Shown here piece after piece: positions 1-9,898 of a stretch of 64,000 bases of DNA. The notes beneath the pieces are model-generated. The model was not told the origin of the DNA. It did no database searches and saw only the letters and a list, made by a program, of their open reading frames with translations. Position 1 is the first letter of the stretch. The number at the start of each line of letters is the position of its first letter. The stretch is from Rhynchopus sp. YZ270_cl-10 (taxonomy: Eukaryota; Euglenozoa; Diplonemea; Diplonemida; Diplonemidae). A program made the position numbers and the translations under genes. The stretch covers positions 1,271,598 to 1,335,597 of the forward strand of contig OZ037834.1 in assembly GCA_964035575.1 (NCBI GenBank). Direction: 5' to 3'.

Positions 1-639
1 GGCACGACTCATCTGAAGTGAAGTAGATCGGTGGCCAAAAAAAGGGGGTTTTTTAAAAGAGTACTTCGATGGATTCAGCGGAGTCTTTCTGTGCAAGTGT
101 GGGATCACACCATGTGTCGGAAAAATGTGCTGAGTACCCCAAAGGTCGGTGTGAGGTTTTCTTTAATCCTTTAATGGCCCCACACTGGGATTGCTCTGGA
201 AATGCGCCAGAACGTATTTTTTGTGTGGACAGATTGTTCGGATTTTCGAGGGAGCAAGTATGACCCCCTTGTTGGAGAATTAGCAAATATTGATGAAAAG
301 CTGAAGTGCTAAAATTTTGGCCATTTTGTTTTTTCCGAATTGACCCCACCACAGGCTGGGATTGTTCCGGAAATGTAACAATTTGGGCGGCGAAAACCCA
401 CAAAAGCCCCAAAAAAGGGTGCAGGCTCAGCGCACTTTTGTTGTTGTGTTTTTTATATAATTTTTTGTAGTTCGTTCTTACGAATTTTTGAAAAAGTGAA
501 GCTGATAGAATGAACAAGAACAGATTCTAAGATGAACTACGCCTCTCGCGCTTAGCCACCTCAACAAATAATACACCCTCACACACAAAAGGTACCCCAC
601 GAGAGACAATTTATGGGTTGGAAAAAAAAAATCACCCCT
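1..639. other. Repeat-rich spacer at the window's left edge
   Basis: No gene is recognised here. Two related blocks near 170-207 and 340-380 share the pattern CCCCAC...GGGATT...GGAAATG. A third relative lies near 13575-13612, so this is a dispersed repeat. A copy of the hairpin repeat called F1 (read GATGAA-C-AC-GCCTCTCGCGC-TTAG on the + text) occupies about 524-562, and a piece of family F3 (GTGAAGCTGATAG) precedes it at 495. The remaining open frames are short and of low complexity. Confidence 0.5.
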
Positions 640-3393
640 TCAGTGCAGAATTGGGATGTCCTCTATTTGCTCACCACCATTTTGCTCAGCATCGAGCACT
701 TGGTACGACCCGCCTCCGGTGTGCAGGTCGAACACCGTTTCGAGTCCTGCTGGCTTGTCCACCGTTCTCACCTCGTCCTCCACCACTACCACGTCCACCT
801 CTTCCGACACATCCACCACATCCACCACCTCCGCCACGTCCTCTACTTCGTTCACAACAAACTGTCCCATCTCGCTTTCCTTGCTCTCTGTGTCCTCGCA
901 GTCTTGACAGAGGCGCTCCTCATGTCTATGGCAAGCACCACGTCGCCTCCAACGTCTTCGCACAACGCACACAAACGCAACAATGCATATCACCAACAGC
1001 AGCCCGGAGCACACCTCGGCCACCACCACTGCCACGTCGCTGCCGTTCTCCGCCGACACCCCCTGGTCCACGCTTTGCTCGGAGAGTTCGACGTGTACAG
1101 CGCAGACGCGGTCGATGTTTTGCACCAACACCTCCTCCGCACACTCCACCTCCACCGTGTCCCCAACGTTCAACACCTGCACCGCATCCGCTGCCGCAGT
1201 CTGCACCAGGATCGCGGCAGGGATGATCTTCTCCTCCCTCCCGCACCCCGCATCCACCAGACTCGCTGCCAGCCACACCGACCTCCCAGGGGTGGCCACG
1301 AACCGCAGCACTGCCTGCGCCCCTGCAGGCAAATCCGCCTCAGACGAAGCCTCCGTCATGGCTAACGGTGGGTCCGTTGCGAGAGGAGCTGGCGACACAC
1401 TGGGCACTCCCAAAGGCTGTGCCGTGTCAGGAGAAGACGGAGGAGCAGACGGAGGAGAAAACGAAGGAGCAGCAGACCCACCCTCCCACGGCAGGGAGAT
1501 GACAGGAGCGTCAGAGCGAGGCGGCTCTGTAGGCGGGGACGCCGTTGTTGCCTCAACCTCGGGCAACGTGCTACCTGGGGCATCTGTTAGTGTCTCGGTT
1601 GGTGTCACGCTTAACGGTGTCTCGCTTAGAGGCGTCGCGCTTAACGGTGACGGTGTTTCGTTTAACGGTGTCTCGCTTAGAGGTGTCTCACTTAGAGGTA
1701 TTTCGCTTAACGGTGTTTCGCTTAACGGTGCCTCGCTTAGAGGTGTCACGCCGAGAGTAGGCATGAGGGTAGGGATTTCGGTCGGGGTGGGGTCCATTTG
1801 CAGGCGGGTTCCTACCATTGTGTCCCACGAGGATACGATCACGTCCGTGGTTCCTTCTAGTGTGTAGACCTCGTATGTGACACGCATCATCCTTTTGCAT
1901 CGGTTCTTGTGCCAAATGAGTTGCAGTGAACGGCAGTTTGGACAGCCAAGGACTAATGCTCGATTTAACGCGGTCCACCCTTCAGTCCGCCCACAACTCG
2001 CCTCACCTCCTAAAATGTACGAAATCGACCGCCCAGAAAGGTCGCCCCGAAAATGACAGTCCCCAGGGTTCTCCTCAGCAATGAACGCCCGCGATGCAAT
2101 CAGAGTACCCGGACGGGGGATATGCGTGAAGGAGATTTGCCCACTTTCTGCGGAACGGCCTTCCCCGATTTCGAAGGCGTCAGAGGTGATGTTTTGTGGG
2201 GTTGCAGATACCCCGTAATAAGACGTGGTGATGTAAGCGTATAATAGGCACGAAGGGTTTTCTGCGGTAAAAACTGCGACAAGGTTGCGACCGCGTCCTA
2301 AAAATAGTCGGTTGATCGGGAGAATAATGGAGCCATCATGCCGTTCTACTGCAAGAGTCACCGCGACCTGCTCCGATGCACCTTCTAAAGTAAACAAAAC
2401 GTACGAAGTATCGTCGCATTCTGAGGACAACCCCACACTAAATTCCATTTGTAAAAGAAAAATGTCTGTCTTTGTCGTCGTAATCTGCGCGTACGGTTTC
2501 TTTGGATTCCCTACCGTCGATGTTATATCACGCGCAGCTAAAATCTCATTAGAACCTGGAATGTTTATCGGAATACCAGGCAACGCATTCGCTTCTGCTC
2601 CAACAATAAAGGCAGCTTCTTGACCTTCCGAGGTACCTTCAATTTTTCTGTAGAACGTCCGAATCGAAGCTTTGTACGCACAACGATATTCTGTTTGAAC
2701 AACAAGACGGCGGTGGTCTGGATCGACCCTCCTCCCCACCGGAATTCCTATCAGCTCACCATACGCAAAATCCACCGCCCCTACGTGAGTATGGTTACAC
2801 ACCACCACTGCGACCCCACGACTCAACTCTACCCCTGTATCGTACATACATTGATGCCTCTTTTGAACCAACCCCAACTCTACCCGAGACAACACCCACA
2901 TCTCCCCGGGCACTGCAAACACTGCCTCCGACATGATAAACGCAAATTCTGACAATCCGTAACCTAGCAGCTCGGTCGCCTCTTGACGCACCTCGTCGGA
3001 GAGAGTGTTGTGTTCTAATGAGGTTTCAACCCAATGCGCACAATGCGCAAGGTTTTCTGTCGAAAGGGAAAGATCTTCTACAGGAACCTCTCTCAAAAGG
3101 TGCAACGTTCCGGTTAAATTCCCTTTCGGAAAGGTAATTGAGACGTCATCAGTCGCAGGGCACCGTGCAGTGAGCTTTATATATGGTGGACAGCCGTCCA
3201 CATCTCCTGGGGGACGGGGTTTTACTGCAAAAGAGATGGTCCACACAAAATGTCTGCCCTTCCCTTTGATAGGGATCCATCCAATTGATTCGCCTGATCC
3301 GATATGTGCAAGACCGGAATGAATCTTAACGCTACTTCCCCTCACTAAAGAACTGAAATCCATCACACAAAGTAGCATCAGGAGCAATCGCAT
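640..3393 (-). CDS. Type I membrane surface protein with Thr/Pro-rich stalk
   Basis: This is a single-exon gene of 917 residues. Its ATG is at 3393-3391 and its stop is TGA. The first ~19 residues form a signal peptide (MRLLLMLLCVMDFSSLVRG). A Cys-containing ectodomain of about 520 residues follows, with several Asn-X-Ser/Thr sites. A Ser/Thr/Pro-rich stalk (about 545-690) contains a 5-residue repeat of the form SETPL. One transmembrane helix lies at about 789-811 and is followed by an RRRWRRR stop-transfer cluster. The ~100-residue cytoplasmic tail is very acidic and Val-rich. I do not recognise the ectodomain family. The architecture suggests a glycosylated cell-surface receptor or coat protein. 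Similar signal-peptide, ectodomain, single-helix and short-tail plans recur at 16070-17101 and 35835-40352, but I see no clear sequence kinship among the three. The location is inferred from topology; the function is unknown. Confidence 0.85.
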   Translation of the reverse strand: MRLLLMLLCVMDFSSLVRGSSVKIHSGLAHIGSGESIGWIPIKGKGRHFVWTISFAVKPRPPGDVDGCPPYIKLTARCPATDDVSITFPKGNLTGTLHLLREVPVEDLSLSTENLAHCAHWVETSLEHNTLSDEVRQEATELLGYGLSEFAFIMSEAVFAVPGEMWVLSRVELGLVQKRHQCMYDTGVELSRGVAVVVCNHTHVGAVDFAYGELIGIPVGRRVDPDHRRLVVQTEYRCAYKASIRTFYRKIEGTSEGQEAAFIVGAEANALPGIPINIPGSNEILAARDITSTVGNPKKPYAQITTTKTDIFLLQMEFSVGLSSECDDTSYVLFTLEGASEQVAVTLAVERHDGSIILPINRLFLGRGRNLVAVFTAENPSCLLYAYITTSYYGVSATPQNITSDAFEIGEGRSAESGQISFTHIPRPGTLIASRAFIAEENPGDCHFRGDLSGRSISYILGGEASCGRTEGWTALNRALVLGCPNCRSLQLIWHKNRCKRMMRVTYEVYTLEGTTDVIVSSWDTMVGTRLQMDPTPTEIPTLMPTLGVTPLSEAPLSETPLSEIPLSETPLSETPLNETPSPLSATPLSETPLSVTPTETLTDAPGSTLPEVEATTASPPTEPPRSDAPVISLPWEGGSAAPSFSPPSAPPSSPDTAQPLGVPSVSPAPLATDPPLAMTEASSEADLPAGAQAVLRFVATPGRSVWLAASLVDAGCGREEKIIPAAILVQTAAADAVQVLNVGDTVEVECAEEVLVQNIDRVCAVHVELSEQSVDQGVSAENGSDVAVVVAEVCSGLLLVICIVAFVCVVRRRWRRRGACHRHEERLCQDCEDTESKESEMGQFVVNEVEDVAEVVDVVDVSEEVDVVVVEDEVRTVDKPAGLETVFDLHTGGGSYQVLDAEQNGGEQIEDIPILH
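1600..1752 (-). repeat. 15-bp minisatellite in the surface protein stalk
   Basis: About ten imperfect tandem copies of a 15-base unit (GGTGTCTCGCTTAGA and variants with CTTAACGGT, read on + text) encode repeats of Leu-Ser-Glu-Thr-Pro. The length is a multiple of three, so copy-number change would only lengthen or shorten the stalk. It is probably polymorphic between strains. Confidence 0.85.
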
Positions 3394-3674
3394 TTTTTGC
3401 TTTTTTTAGAGAAAATGTTGCATAAAGAGAAGCGAGACTGCGAGAAGGGGTATAGGGGATTGGGGGAAAGCACGGAAAAAAAAATCAAAACTGTGTATGA
3501 AGAGAGAGAGAGATGCCGGTAGGGGGGGGAGAAATGTGTGTGGGTGTGTTTTTTTTTGCTAGGGTGGTGTTGTGGGGGGGTATTCTGGGAGGGGATGAAT
3601 ACAAAAAAAAGTGTGAAGAGGGCAATGAGAGTCTCAGAGTAAACCTTTCATTCCCCCTAACCATAGTAAAAGTA

Positions 3675-3792
3675 GAGTTGAAATACAACAGCCCTCTCAT
3701 GAACAGTGTACCTTTGGTATGACTGGCTGTACCGGGAGGTGGACACCCCCAACCATGCAGTCCTACATTCCATTTCGTGGTTTATATCTGAA
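3675..3792 (-). repeat. Structured dispersed repeat, family F5
   Basis: On + text the element runs from TTGAAATACAA-AGCCCTCTC through GGTATGACTGGCTGTACC to CATTCCATTTCGTGG. A second copy (4300-4415) and a third (33730-33815) match closely. Internal pairings GGTA/TACC and a GGGAGGT/ACC-CCC stem are kept although the bases differ between copies. The third copy carries the ACGAGAG loop (gene strand) shared with families F1 and F2. Confidence 0.75.
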
Positions 3793-4299
3793 AGAAGGGA
3801 GGGTGTGAAACACTGCGAAATGAGAAATAAGGGAGGGGCTTTTTTTTTTTTTTTTTTGAGATTTGGAGACAATGGAAGGTACTATGCTCCTTTTTTTTTT
3901 TTGAAAACTTTGACAACGTGTACCCCCACCAACGGGCAATCCACGTGACCCGCCCTCCCTTGTTCACGTTTCGTGGAAACCACTGACAATGGAAGGTATT
4001 ATGCTCCTTTTTTTCTGTTTTGGGTTTTGGATTTTTTTTTTTTTTTTTTTGTTTTGTTTGTGTTTGGTACTAAAACCATCCCTTCCCTCCACTACTAAGG
4101 GGATATAATAAAAAGGGGGGCTTTCCGTCCTCGCTCTTCGTCATGTTAGGCGTGTTGTTTGCATGCATTGGGCGTTTGCGTGCAAAGGAAAAGGATTTTT
4201 GTGACCACAGAACAGCCCTCACAAATTAAAGAAAATGCTATCAGAACAAAACATAAAGCCCTCTCCCGTGCTCCTAGTCGCCTCGGAACATAATAAATA

Positions 4300-4415
4300 T
4301 TGATTTGAAATACAAAGCCCTCGAATATTGTACCTTGGTATGACCGGCTGTACCGGGGGGGTGGACACCCCCCAACTATGCAGTCCTACATTCCATTTCG
4401 TGGTTTACATCTGAT
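4300..4415 (-). repeat. Structured dispersed repeat, family F5
   Basis: This is the second copy, about 85 % similar to 3675-3792 over 110 bases. Here the central stem is GGGGGGT/ACCCCCC around GGAC, compared with GGGAGGT in the first copy and GGGT/ACCC in the third. Stem strength changes on both sides together. Confidence 0.75.
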
Positions 4416-5400
4416 ACAATAAAATACATCTGTTTTTTTTTTTTTCAATTCAGGAGAACAGTAAGTACTTGTGAGGGGGAGAAAAAATAAGGTGTGCAGT
4501 TTCAGTCACATCCCCTGACGGTAAGGAATAGAAGTGTTTCGTATACTTTCAAAGTCAAACAAGAGAAAGTACAAAGAACGTTATATACCCCCTACAAGAA
4601 AAATAGCAACTCTGATAAGTAAAAGCACGTTGATTGCTCAATTACCCTGTTGGAGGGGGTGGGTGATTTGGCGACCGTATATCAGTGTATATCGGAAGAA
4701 ACTATTTCTCCTTTTAAGCTACACTTTGTAGAAGGAAAAGGCTGAGAGACGGAGCGGGAAAAAAGGGGGGTGGGACAAAAACACACAAAACAAAACCTTT
4801 GAAAAATGCATGATCATCGCTGTGCACACATATCTAGATACAACAAAAAAAAAGAACGACACAAGCACAACGTAACCCGTACCAAACACCCCCCATTTTA
4901 TTTTGTTTTGCTAGAAACGTAACAGCAAAGGCTTTTGCAGCTCCAATAATAGAGACCCAATTTCTTTTTTTCTCGCGATTCTTTTTTTTGTATTTTTATA
5001 TGTCCCCCGGCACAGCTTCTATCAATTACGGAGAATTTTGTTTTGGAATTAACTCGTTCGTTTTAATCTCTCGCTCCATCTTCGTAACATAACATTCTCA
5101 GAAAAATCGGCAGGAATAGCAGAGTTGCCGTGCACGACAGTCTTTGCACTTTTTTTTTCTTTTTTTTCAAAAAAAAAAGGGGGGTATCAAATATGGGAGG
5201 CAAGCCATTTGTGGTCTGTGGTTTTGTGGGTCAAATTCACCCGTTAAACACATGGTTCTGCACTTTAAAAAAAAATATGTTAGGACGATGAATCTAAGAC
5301 TAGTATGTTTTAGTCCACCGTACCAAAAAAAAACCAAAAAAAATTCTGATAGACTACTCTCACTCACGGACTGCTATCACCCCACCTTTCGACCAAAAAA

Positions 5401-5582
5401 AAGTGAAGTTGATAGTGCAAACGCCTCTGGGACGCAGGCACTGACACTCCGCGGGTTATCGAACCCCGGAGTGATGTGCATGGGTGTGGTTTACAGGGAA
5501 GCTGTAAGCAGGTATACAGTCATTACCCCACCCTGATCGGGAAGGGGGGACAGCATGATTTAAAGATTCAAGAAAAGCACGT
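5401..5582 (-). repeat. F3 repeat (SINE-like), fused to the LINE 3' end
   Basis: On + text it starts right after an A run with GTGAAGTTGATAGTGC, continues ACGCCTCTGGGACGCAGGCACTGAC, then a hairpin ACTCC-GC-GGGTT-ATCG-AACCC-C-GGAGT. Next comes CTGTAAGCAGG...CAGTCATTACCCC...GGGAAGGGG, and it ends CAAGAAAAG. Copies at 46880-47013 and 23302-23565 stop at the same distal end. This favours a defined ~185 bp element over random truncation. In this copy the element contains the last codons and the stop of the LINE. Confidence 0.75.
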
Positions 5583-6133
5583 GTTTTGGCACACAACACT
5601 GGGCGTCTGCTGAATCCGATGAGCGCCGGGGCGCCGACGGAACGGAGGGAGTGCACACGATCCCTCTTCACACCAGGGAATGGGGCGCGGCGGAGATTCG
5701 CTGTTAAAGCTCGCATGTTAGCCTTGACGATGAGCCTTTGCATGACCCGCCCACGTTCACGGATATTAGAGGTCTGTTTGGCGAGGAAGACCCTTGTGCG
5801 CAATTCGAAGTCGACCGCGAGCTCGACACACGACACGTCGCGGGGTTCTTTGCTCCACTCGAGCGTAATCACCCACCACAGGAAAGCTTTCAAAGTGAAC
5901 GCCTCCCTATAGCTGGAGGAAAAACTAGGCCGTAGCTTGGTCAGGTAAGTGCGGAAGGGGGTATCGCGTTTAGAGGCAGCAAATGTGAGATTCCAAGGAT
6001 GTACAGCCGGGGCCACATCCGTTGGATTTGAGAGGGTCGTGTCGATCGTGGTGACGGCATCGAGGAGAAGAGACTGTACCGCCTTCACCGCCACCTTGTT
6101 CACATTGGAGGGCACAATGCCGTGCAGCACAAA
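5456..6133 (-). CDS. LINE C-terminal segment after a second in-frame UGA
   Basis: The segment has 225 codons directly after the ORF2 UGA in the same frame, ending TAA. It begins FVLHGIVPSN. No ATG lies near its start; the first is more than 120 codons in. It therefore makes sense only as a continuation of ORF2. The zinc finger of ORF2 lies about 20 residues upstream of the UGA, and many LINEs extend well beyond this finger. UGA is one base from UGG (Trp) or UGC (Cys), so it may be a recent nonsense change; read-through is the alternative. The last ~40 codons lie in sequence shared with the F3 repeats. Confidence 0.7.
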   Translation of the reverse strand, partial: FVLHGIVPSNVNKVAVKAVQSLLLDAVTTIDTTLSNPTDVAPAVHPWNLTFAASKRDTPFRTYLTKLRPSFSSSYREAFTLKAFLWWVITLEWSKEPRDVSCVELAVDFELRTRVFLAKQTSNIRERGRVMQRLIVKANMRALTANLRRAPFPGVKRDRVHSLRSVGAPALIGFSRRPVLCAKTRAFLESLNHAVPPSRSGWGNDCIPAYSFPVNHTHAHHSGVR

Positions 6134-9100
6134 TCAGGTGGGCAGCCCCTTGCCATAGAGGCTGATGGCCGACGCATGTAAGGCAGTGAACGCCGCTGTG
6201 TGGACAATGCTGCAGTGCCACAGTAGGTGGCGTGTGTGGCATGTAACCTGGATGAGGCACAAGGGGCATTTATCGCTGAAGTCTGCCTCGGGTAAGCCAC
6301 TGCGCTTGAGCCCTGCTGGATGGCAGAAGAGGACTCCGCCACACAGAACACGTCGCATCCGGAAAGCCTTGAGGGGGTCGTGGTACTGTAGGGTGTGCCA
6401 CAGGGCATTGGTGGCGCGGGTGTCAATGCCGTCGCTTATGCCGTCGTACGTAGGGCGTTTACTCTGCAGATCATCCCAGACCGCCGTACGCGCCAGAGCT
6501 CGCACTTCATGGGCCCTCTTGGCTTTGTCTGTCCCGATGATGGGGATAGTCTTCGCGGTTGCAGACGTAGACGTCACTGCCCTCATCTCAGGGTCCCAAC
6601 TCACGTCACATCTGCGGGAGGCGGCGAGGACAGACCCCACTGGACCAACTGCATGCATAGGTGTACCCCGGGTTGCCAGGGTCTCGTACCTCTCTCTGAT
6701 GCTCATGCACCTCTGGCGTATGGCGTCATTGCGTTCCACACTGGCGGCGTAAGCTCTGAACGTCCTGCATATTGCACTCGAGAGGGGGTGTGCCACGTGC
6801 GCCTTCAGGCAGAGTGTGAGCAGTGCATCCACTGAACGAGTAAGGTAGGTGGGGCCCCAGCAGCACATCGCCACCGCCGTCGATAATTCATTCATCACTG
6901 ACTGAGGGGGCATGTTGAAGGCGGACTCATATAACACTGAAGGGAGGATGGCAGAAGTGGCGATAGACACCTTCTGGGAGAAGGAGAGCTGTGTCGCACC
7001 CAAACATGAGAGCGCCCTAATGGCTGACTGGTATACCGTAGCGTTGTAGCGCCCCTTGCTCCGTAGGGAGCTGTACATCATCACGCCAAGTGAGCGAAGC
7101 GACTTAGTTGTCTGGAACACATGATTGTCCTCAGACTTCAGCGTGCATTTGTGGTTCTTCAGCGATGAGAAGGCAAAGGTCTTCGCCATGTTGAGGCGCA
7201 TGCCTGTGAGGCGGCAGAAGTCCTCCACTCGCAACAGACACGCCCCCACCGAAGCTTCGCTATGGCGAGACAGAAGGTATGCGTCGTCAGCAAACGACCG
7301 TACAAACGCCTCAGGTACCTCCGCCGTGATGCAGTGCGTCAGGACCGACATCAAGGCGTTGATGAGCACCACAGAGAGTGGGCACCCCTGCAGGATCCCA
7401 TTCGTCACGGAGTACGCCTCTCCTACGCCGGAGGGCAGCTTGAACCGCCGTCTCAACGTGGCGTACATCGCTCGTATAGGTGTCATGATCCTGGGGTGAA
7501 GCCCCATCTTTTCAACAAGATCTAAGGTGAGGCCTTGCGGTACGCGATCGAAGCATTTCGCAAAGTCTAGTGCCAGTCCGTGTAGCGGTTCGCCACCGAG
7601 CAGAGCGTCCTCCATCTGTGTGAAGACGTCATACAGGACATCGTTCGTGCTGTGCTTTGGGCGGAAGCCATGTTGCGACGGGTGTGCCCATTGTTCCTGC
7701 CATTGTTGAACTGCCTGCAGGCGTGCGCAGGCCCATAACCGGTATACCGCACTGGTCACAGTCACAGGACGTAGCTTCAAGGGGGACTGGTCTTCGCCTT
7801 TGGGAAGGAGCGTCACCAGGGCGGTCAACAAGGCTTGTGGCCACACACCGTTCGTTTCTATCGTGTTGAACACTCGAGCAAAACCTTCCAGTATGCATAG
7901 GGGCATCGCATGAAGTTCCAATGAGCGCCAGCCATCAGTTCCGCAGGCGTCCGTGCGCTTACCTTTCCTGTCGAGCGTTCTACGCAAGTCAGCACCACTT
8001 AGTGGGTCTAGGGACATCGGGGAATTTGCGACGAAGCTGCCGAAACGTTGCTCGAAAGAGGCGAGAGTTGGCTCGGGATGGTCGTGGTCGTATAGGTTGA
8101 ACACTGACTTCCACTCATCACGCAGTAGTTTGTCCATCTCCCTGTGATTGGCCGTAAGCACACCGTCCTCTCCCCGAAGGGCGGAAATAGGAACACCCTG
8201 TTTCCCCATGCACCACGCTGTGAGTTTCCGTCGCTCGCTGCTAAAATCCACCTTCAGCTTGGTGGTGTACTGCTTCTCGCGTTGTAGCCGGGTATTGCGT
8301 ATCTCGAGGTTCATAAGCGCCTTGGACTTGTTCAACAGAGAGTTAAGGATCTGTAGCTGCTTTTCGAGCGCGGGTGGGACTGTCGTCTCCTCGGACCTCA
8401 GCAACTTGAGCGTGACTGCGGTGCGGAACACTTTACCCCAGGCGTTACGCACAGGATTCTCCATCACCCCACCAGGACAAGATTCTGTCTTCGCAATGAG
8501 GTCCGTGAGCTTATACTCAAATTTGGCAAGTTGGTCCTGTCGGGGGGAAGACCCACCAACAGACGCCGGTCGCGTAGGTGCACACACCGGTTTCAGCACA
8601 GGATGGGGGATCTTGGAGCGGCCGCAGAACCCTTTGGAGAGCGTGTCACCAGCTGCCTTTGCCGCGAGCAGGAGAAACTCTTCCCCAGCCAGCGCGATCG
8701 CTTCCCACGCATCGTCAATGTCACCGGACGCAAGTGTAGCGGCACAGTTGTGTTGTTGTAGAAGGTTCTTGCCGACTGTCTCAGCATTCGCCACCGTCCC
8801 AAGTTCCGGCATCTGTTTGGGGATGGTATACCGAAGTGTCGACTCTGTAAACACAGAGAGGCAGAGTCGCACGTTGACGGACTTGTGGCTGGGGATGCAG
8901 TTGATACGATGTGTCCAACAGCTATGGACGGCATGTGCAGCGACGCTGTTCAGCAAGATGTAATCGATACGGGTCCCTGCTGAGTCTTTGCGGGTGAACG
9001 TGGCAGGGGGCTTGCCGTCATCCCCAGTGCTGCCCAGGAGCGCGACGTCGCACCAGTCCTTGGCGAGTGCTTTCCGCAATGTTGGTGATCTTTCCACATC

Positions 9101-9898
9101 AGTGTTGAGGTCGCCGCACACAATCAACGGAACGTTACCCAGGGTTTCTCGAAACTTCACAAGCACTGTGTGGAGGAGTTCTTCGCGTGCAGCAACTGTA
9201 GCTCTTGGCGTGTCACCTGACGGGGCGTACACATTCACCACATGCAGGAACAGACGGCCGGAACCAAGCGCTACGCGCGTGTGCACCACACGTTTCCTCA
9301 GCTCGGGCTTCAGAGAAGACGTCAGTTCGGTGTCCAGGAACATGATGCCCGGTCTCTTCAGCATGGTGGCCACTCCCCCACGTTCCCCAATGTGTGGACT
9401 GCGGAGGCCATGGACGAGTGTGCCATCCATGGGGGGGCCCCATTCTGGAGACCAGACTGTGGTGAAGAAGTCGTTCATCTCCAAGATCTTGGACTCGGTC
9501 AACTTTGTCTCTTGTAGACACACTATATCGCACTTCAGGTCGCGTATGATATGTGCGTAGTTCTGTAGGGATGTGCAGTTGATGGTGGTTAGCGTGAGGG
9601 TGTTCTCAGCAGCGGAGCAGCACGTACGCGAGGAGGAGGATCTATCCGTTGAAGAGGAAGAAGAAGAAGCAGAGGTAGAAGAAGATGTGTCTGAGAGTGA
9701 CGGGGGGAAAACGGGGCGAGGAGAAAACGATGCCAAGGATGATGATGATGATGATGATGATGAGGAGGAGGAGGAGGAGGTACGGTTTGGGAAGTGGCGG
9801 GGACCAGGGCGCGTTTCGATGCACTCGCGAGGAAGCTGCTCGTAGTTGTAGGCGGCGAGTGATTCCGGAAAACGCTTCGTGCTGTTGGTGTGGGGGAG
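6134..9898 (-). CDS. LINE ORF2: AP-type endonuclease and reverse transcriptase
   Basis: The segment has 1254 codons from the ORF1 UGA to the next UGA. Numbering from the TTG at 9736: endonuclease signatures are TINCTS (Asn53), QETKL (Glu76), NVYAPSGD (~168), GDLN (~208), RIDYILL (Asp258) and SHKS (His284). Reverse transcriptase blocks include QHGFRPKHSTNDVL, LALDFAKCFDRV, GILQGCPLS and the catalytic FADD (~818). A CPLC...HLLWHC zinc finger (C-x2-C-x9-H-x4-C) lies near the end. The first in-frame ATG is codon 141 after the UGA (ORF2 residue 87), inside the endonuclease and beyond Asn53 and Glu76. An independent ATG start would therefore lose the active site. Together with the shared frame, this points to read-through from ORF1, or to use of a non-ATG start. 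Confidence 0.9.
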   Translation of the reverse strand, partial: LPHTNSTKRFPESLAAYNYEQLPRECIETRPGPRHFPNRTSSSSSSSSSSSSSSLASFSPRPVFPPSLSDTSSSTSASSSSSSTDRSSSSRTCCSAAENTLTLTTINCTSLQNYAHIIRDLKCDIVCLQETKLTESKILEMNDFFTTVWSPEWGPPMDGTLVHGLRSPHIGERGGVATMLKRPGIMFLDTELTSSLKPELRKRVVHTRVALGSGRLFLHVVNVYAPSGDTPRATVAAREELLHTVLVKFRETLGNVPLIVCGDLNTDVERSPTLRKALAKDWCDVALLGSTGDDGKPPATFTRKDSAGTRIDYILLNSVAAHAVHSCWTHRINCIPSHKSVNVRLCLSVFTESTLRYTIPKQMPELGTVANAETVGKNLLQQHNCAATLASGDIDDAWEAIALAGEEFLLLAAKAAGDTLSKGFCGRSKIPHPVLKPVCAPTRPASVGGSSPRQDQLAKFEYKLTDLIAKTESCPGGVMENPVRNAWGKVFRTAVTLKLLRSEETTVPPALEKQLQILNSLLNKSKALMNLEIRNTRLQREKQYTTKLKVDFSSERRKLTAWCMGKQGVPISALRGEDGVLTANHREMDKLLRDEWKSVFNLYDHDHPEPTLASFEQRFGSFVANSPMSLDPLSGADLRRTLDRKGKRTDACGTDGWRSLELHAMPLCILEGFARVFNTIETNGVWPQALLTALVTLLPKGEDQSPLKLRPVTVTSAVYRLWACARLQAVQQWQEQWAHPSQHGFRPKHSTNDVLYDVFTQMEDALLGGEPLHGLALDFAKCFDRVPQGLTLDLVEKMGLHPRIMTPIRAMYATLRRRFKLPSGVGEAYSVTNGILQGCPLSVVLINALMSVLTHCITAEVPEAFVRSFADDAYLLSRHSEASVGACLLRVEDFCRLTGMRLNMAKTFAFSSLKNHKCTLKSEDNHVFQTTKSLRSLGVMMYSSLRSKGRYNATVYQSAIRALSCLGATQLSFSQKVSIATSAILPSVLYESAFNMPPQSVMNELSTAVAMCCWGPTYLTRSVDALLTLCLKAHVAHPLSSAICRTFRAYAASVERNDAIRQRCMSIRERYETLATRGTPMHAVGPVGSVLAASRRCDVSWDPEMRAVTSTSATAKTIPIIGTDKAKRAHEVRALARTAVWDDLQSKRPTYDGISDGIDTRATNALWHTLQYHDPLKAFRMRRVLCGGVLFCHPAGLKRSGLPEADFSDKCPLCLIQVTCHTRHLLWHCSIVHTAAFTALHASAISLYGKGLPT

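Larger units (their letters stand above)
3394..5400. other. Spacer with homopolymers and two F5 hairpin repeats
   Basis: No coding segment is visible in these 2 kb. The sequence is dominated by runs of T or A (for example 3841-3858, 3890-3901, 4031-4050) and by two copies of repeat F5 (listed separately). A palindromic ACTTTC...GAAAGT hairpin (family F8) lies near 4543-4592. The stretch 4425-5140 shows only short, low-complexity open frames. Confidence 0.5.

Noticed and set aside
525-562. C/D-box snoRNA reading of the F1 repeats (GATGA and CTGA motifs)
   Set aside because: The D box is missing from most copies and the hairpin closes the wrong way for a C/D snoRNA.
613-1867. Several plus-strand frames of 200-300 codons across the 917-residue gene
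   Set aside because: They are antisense shadows caused by the GC-rich, biased codons of the real minus-strand gene, which has a signal peptide and a membrane helix.
5445-5475. tRNA-like B box (GGTTCGATAACC) in F3 repeats
   Set aside because: The loop would have eight bases and the stem is part of a longer perfect hairpin. No A box or acceptor stem was found, so I do not call F3 tRNA-derived.
5456-6130. Independent third LINE ORF starting at GTG
   Set aside because: It shares frame with ORF2 and has no ATG near its start. I treat it as a continuation after UGA and not as a separate gene.
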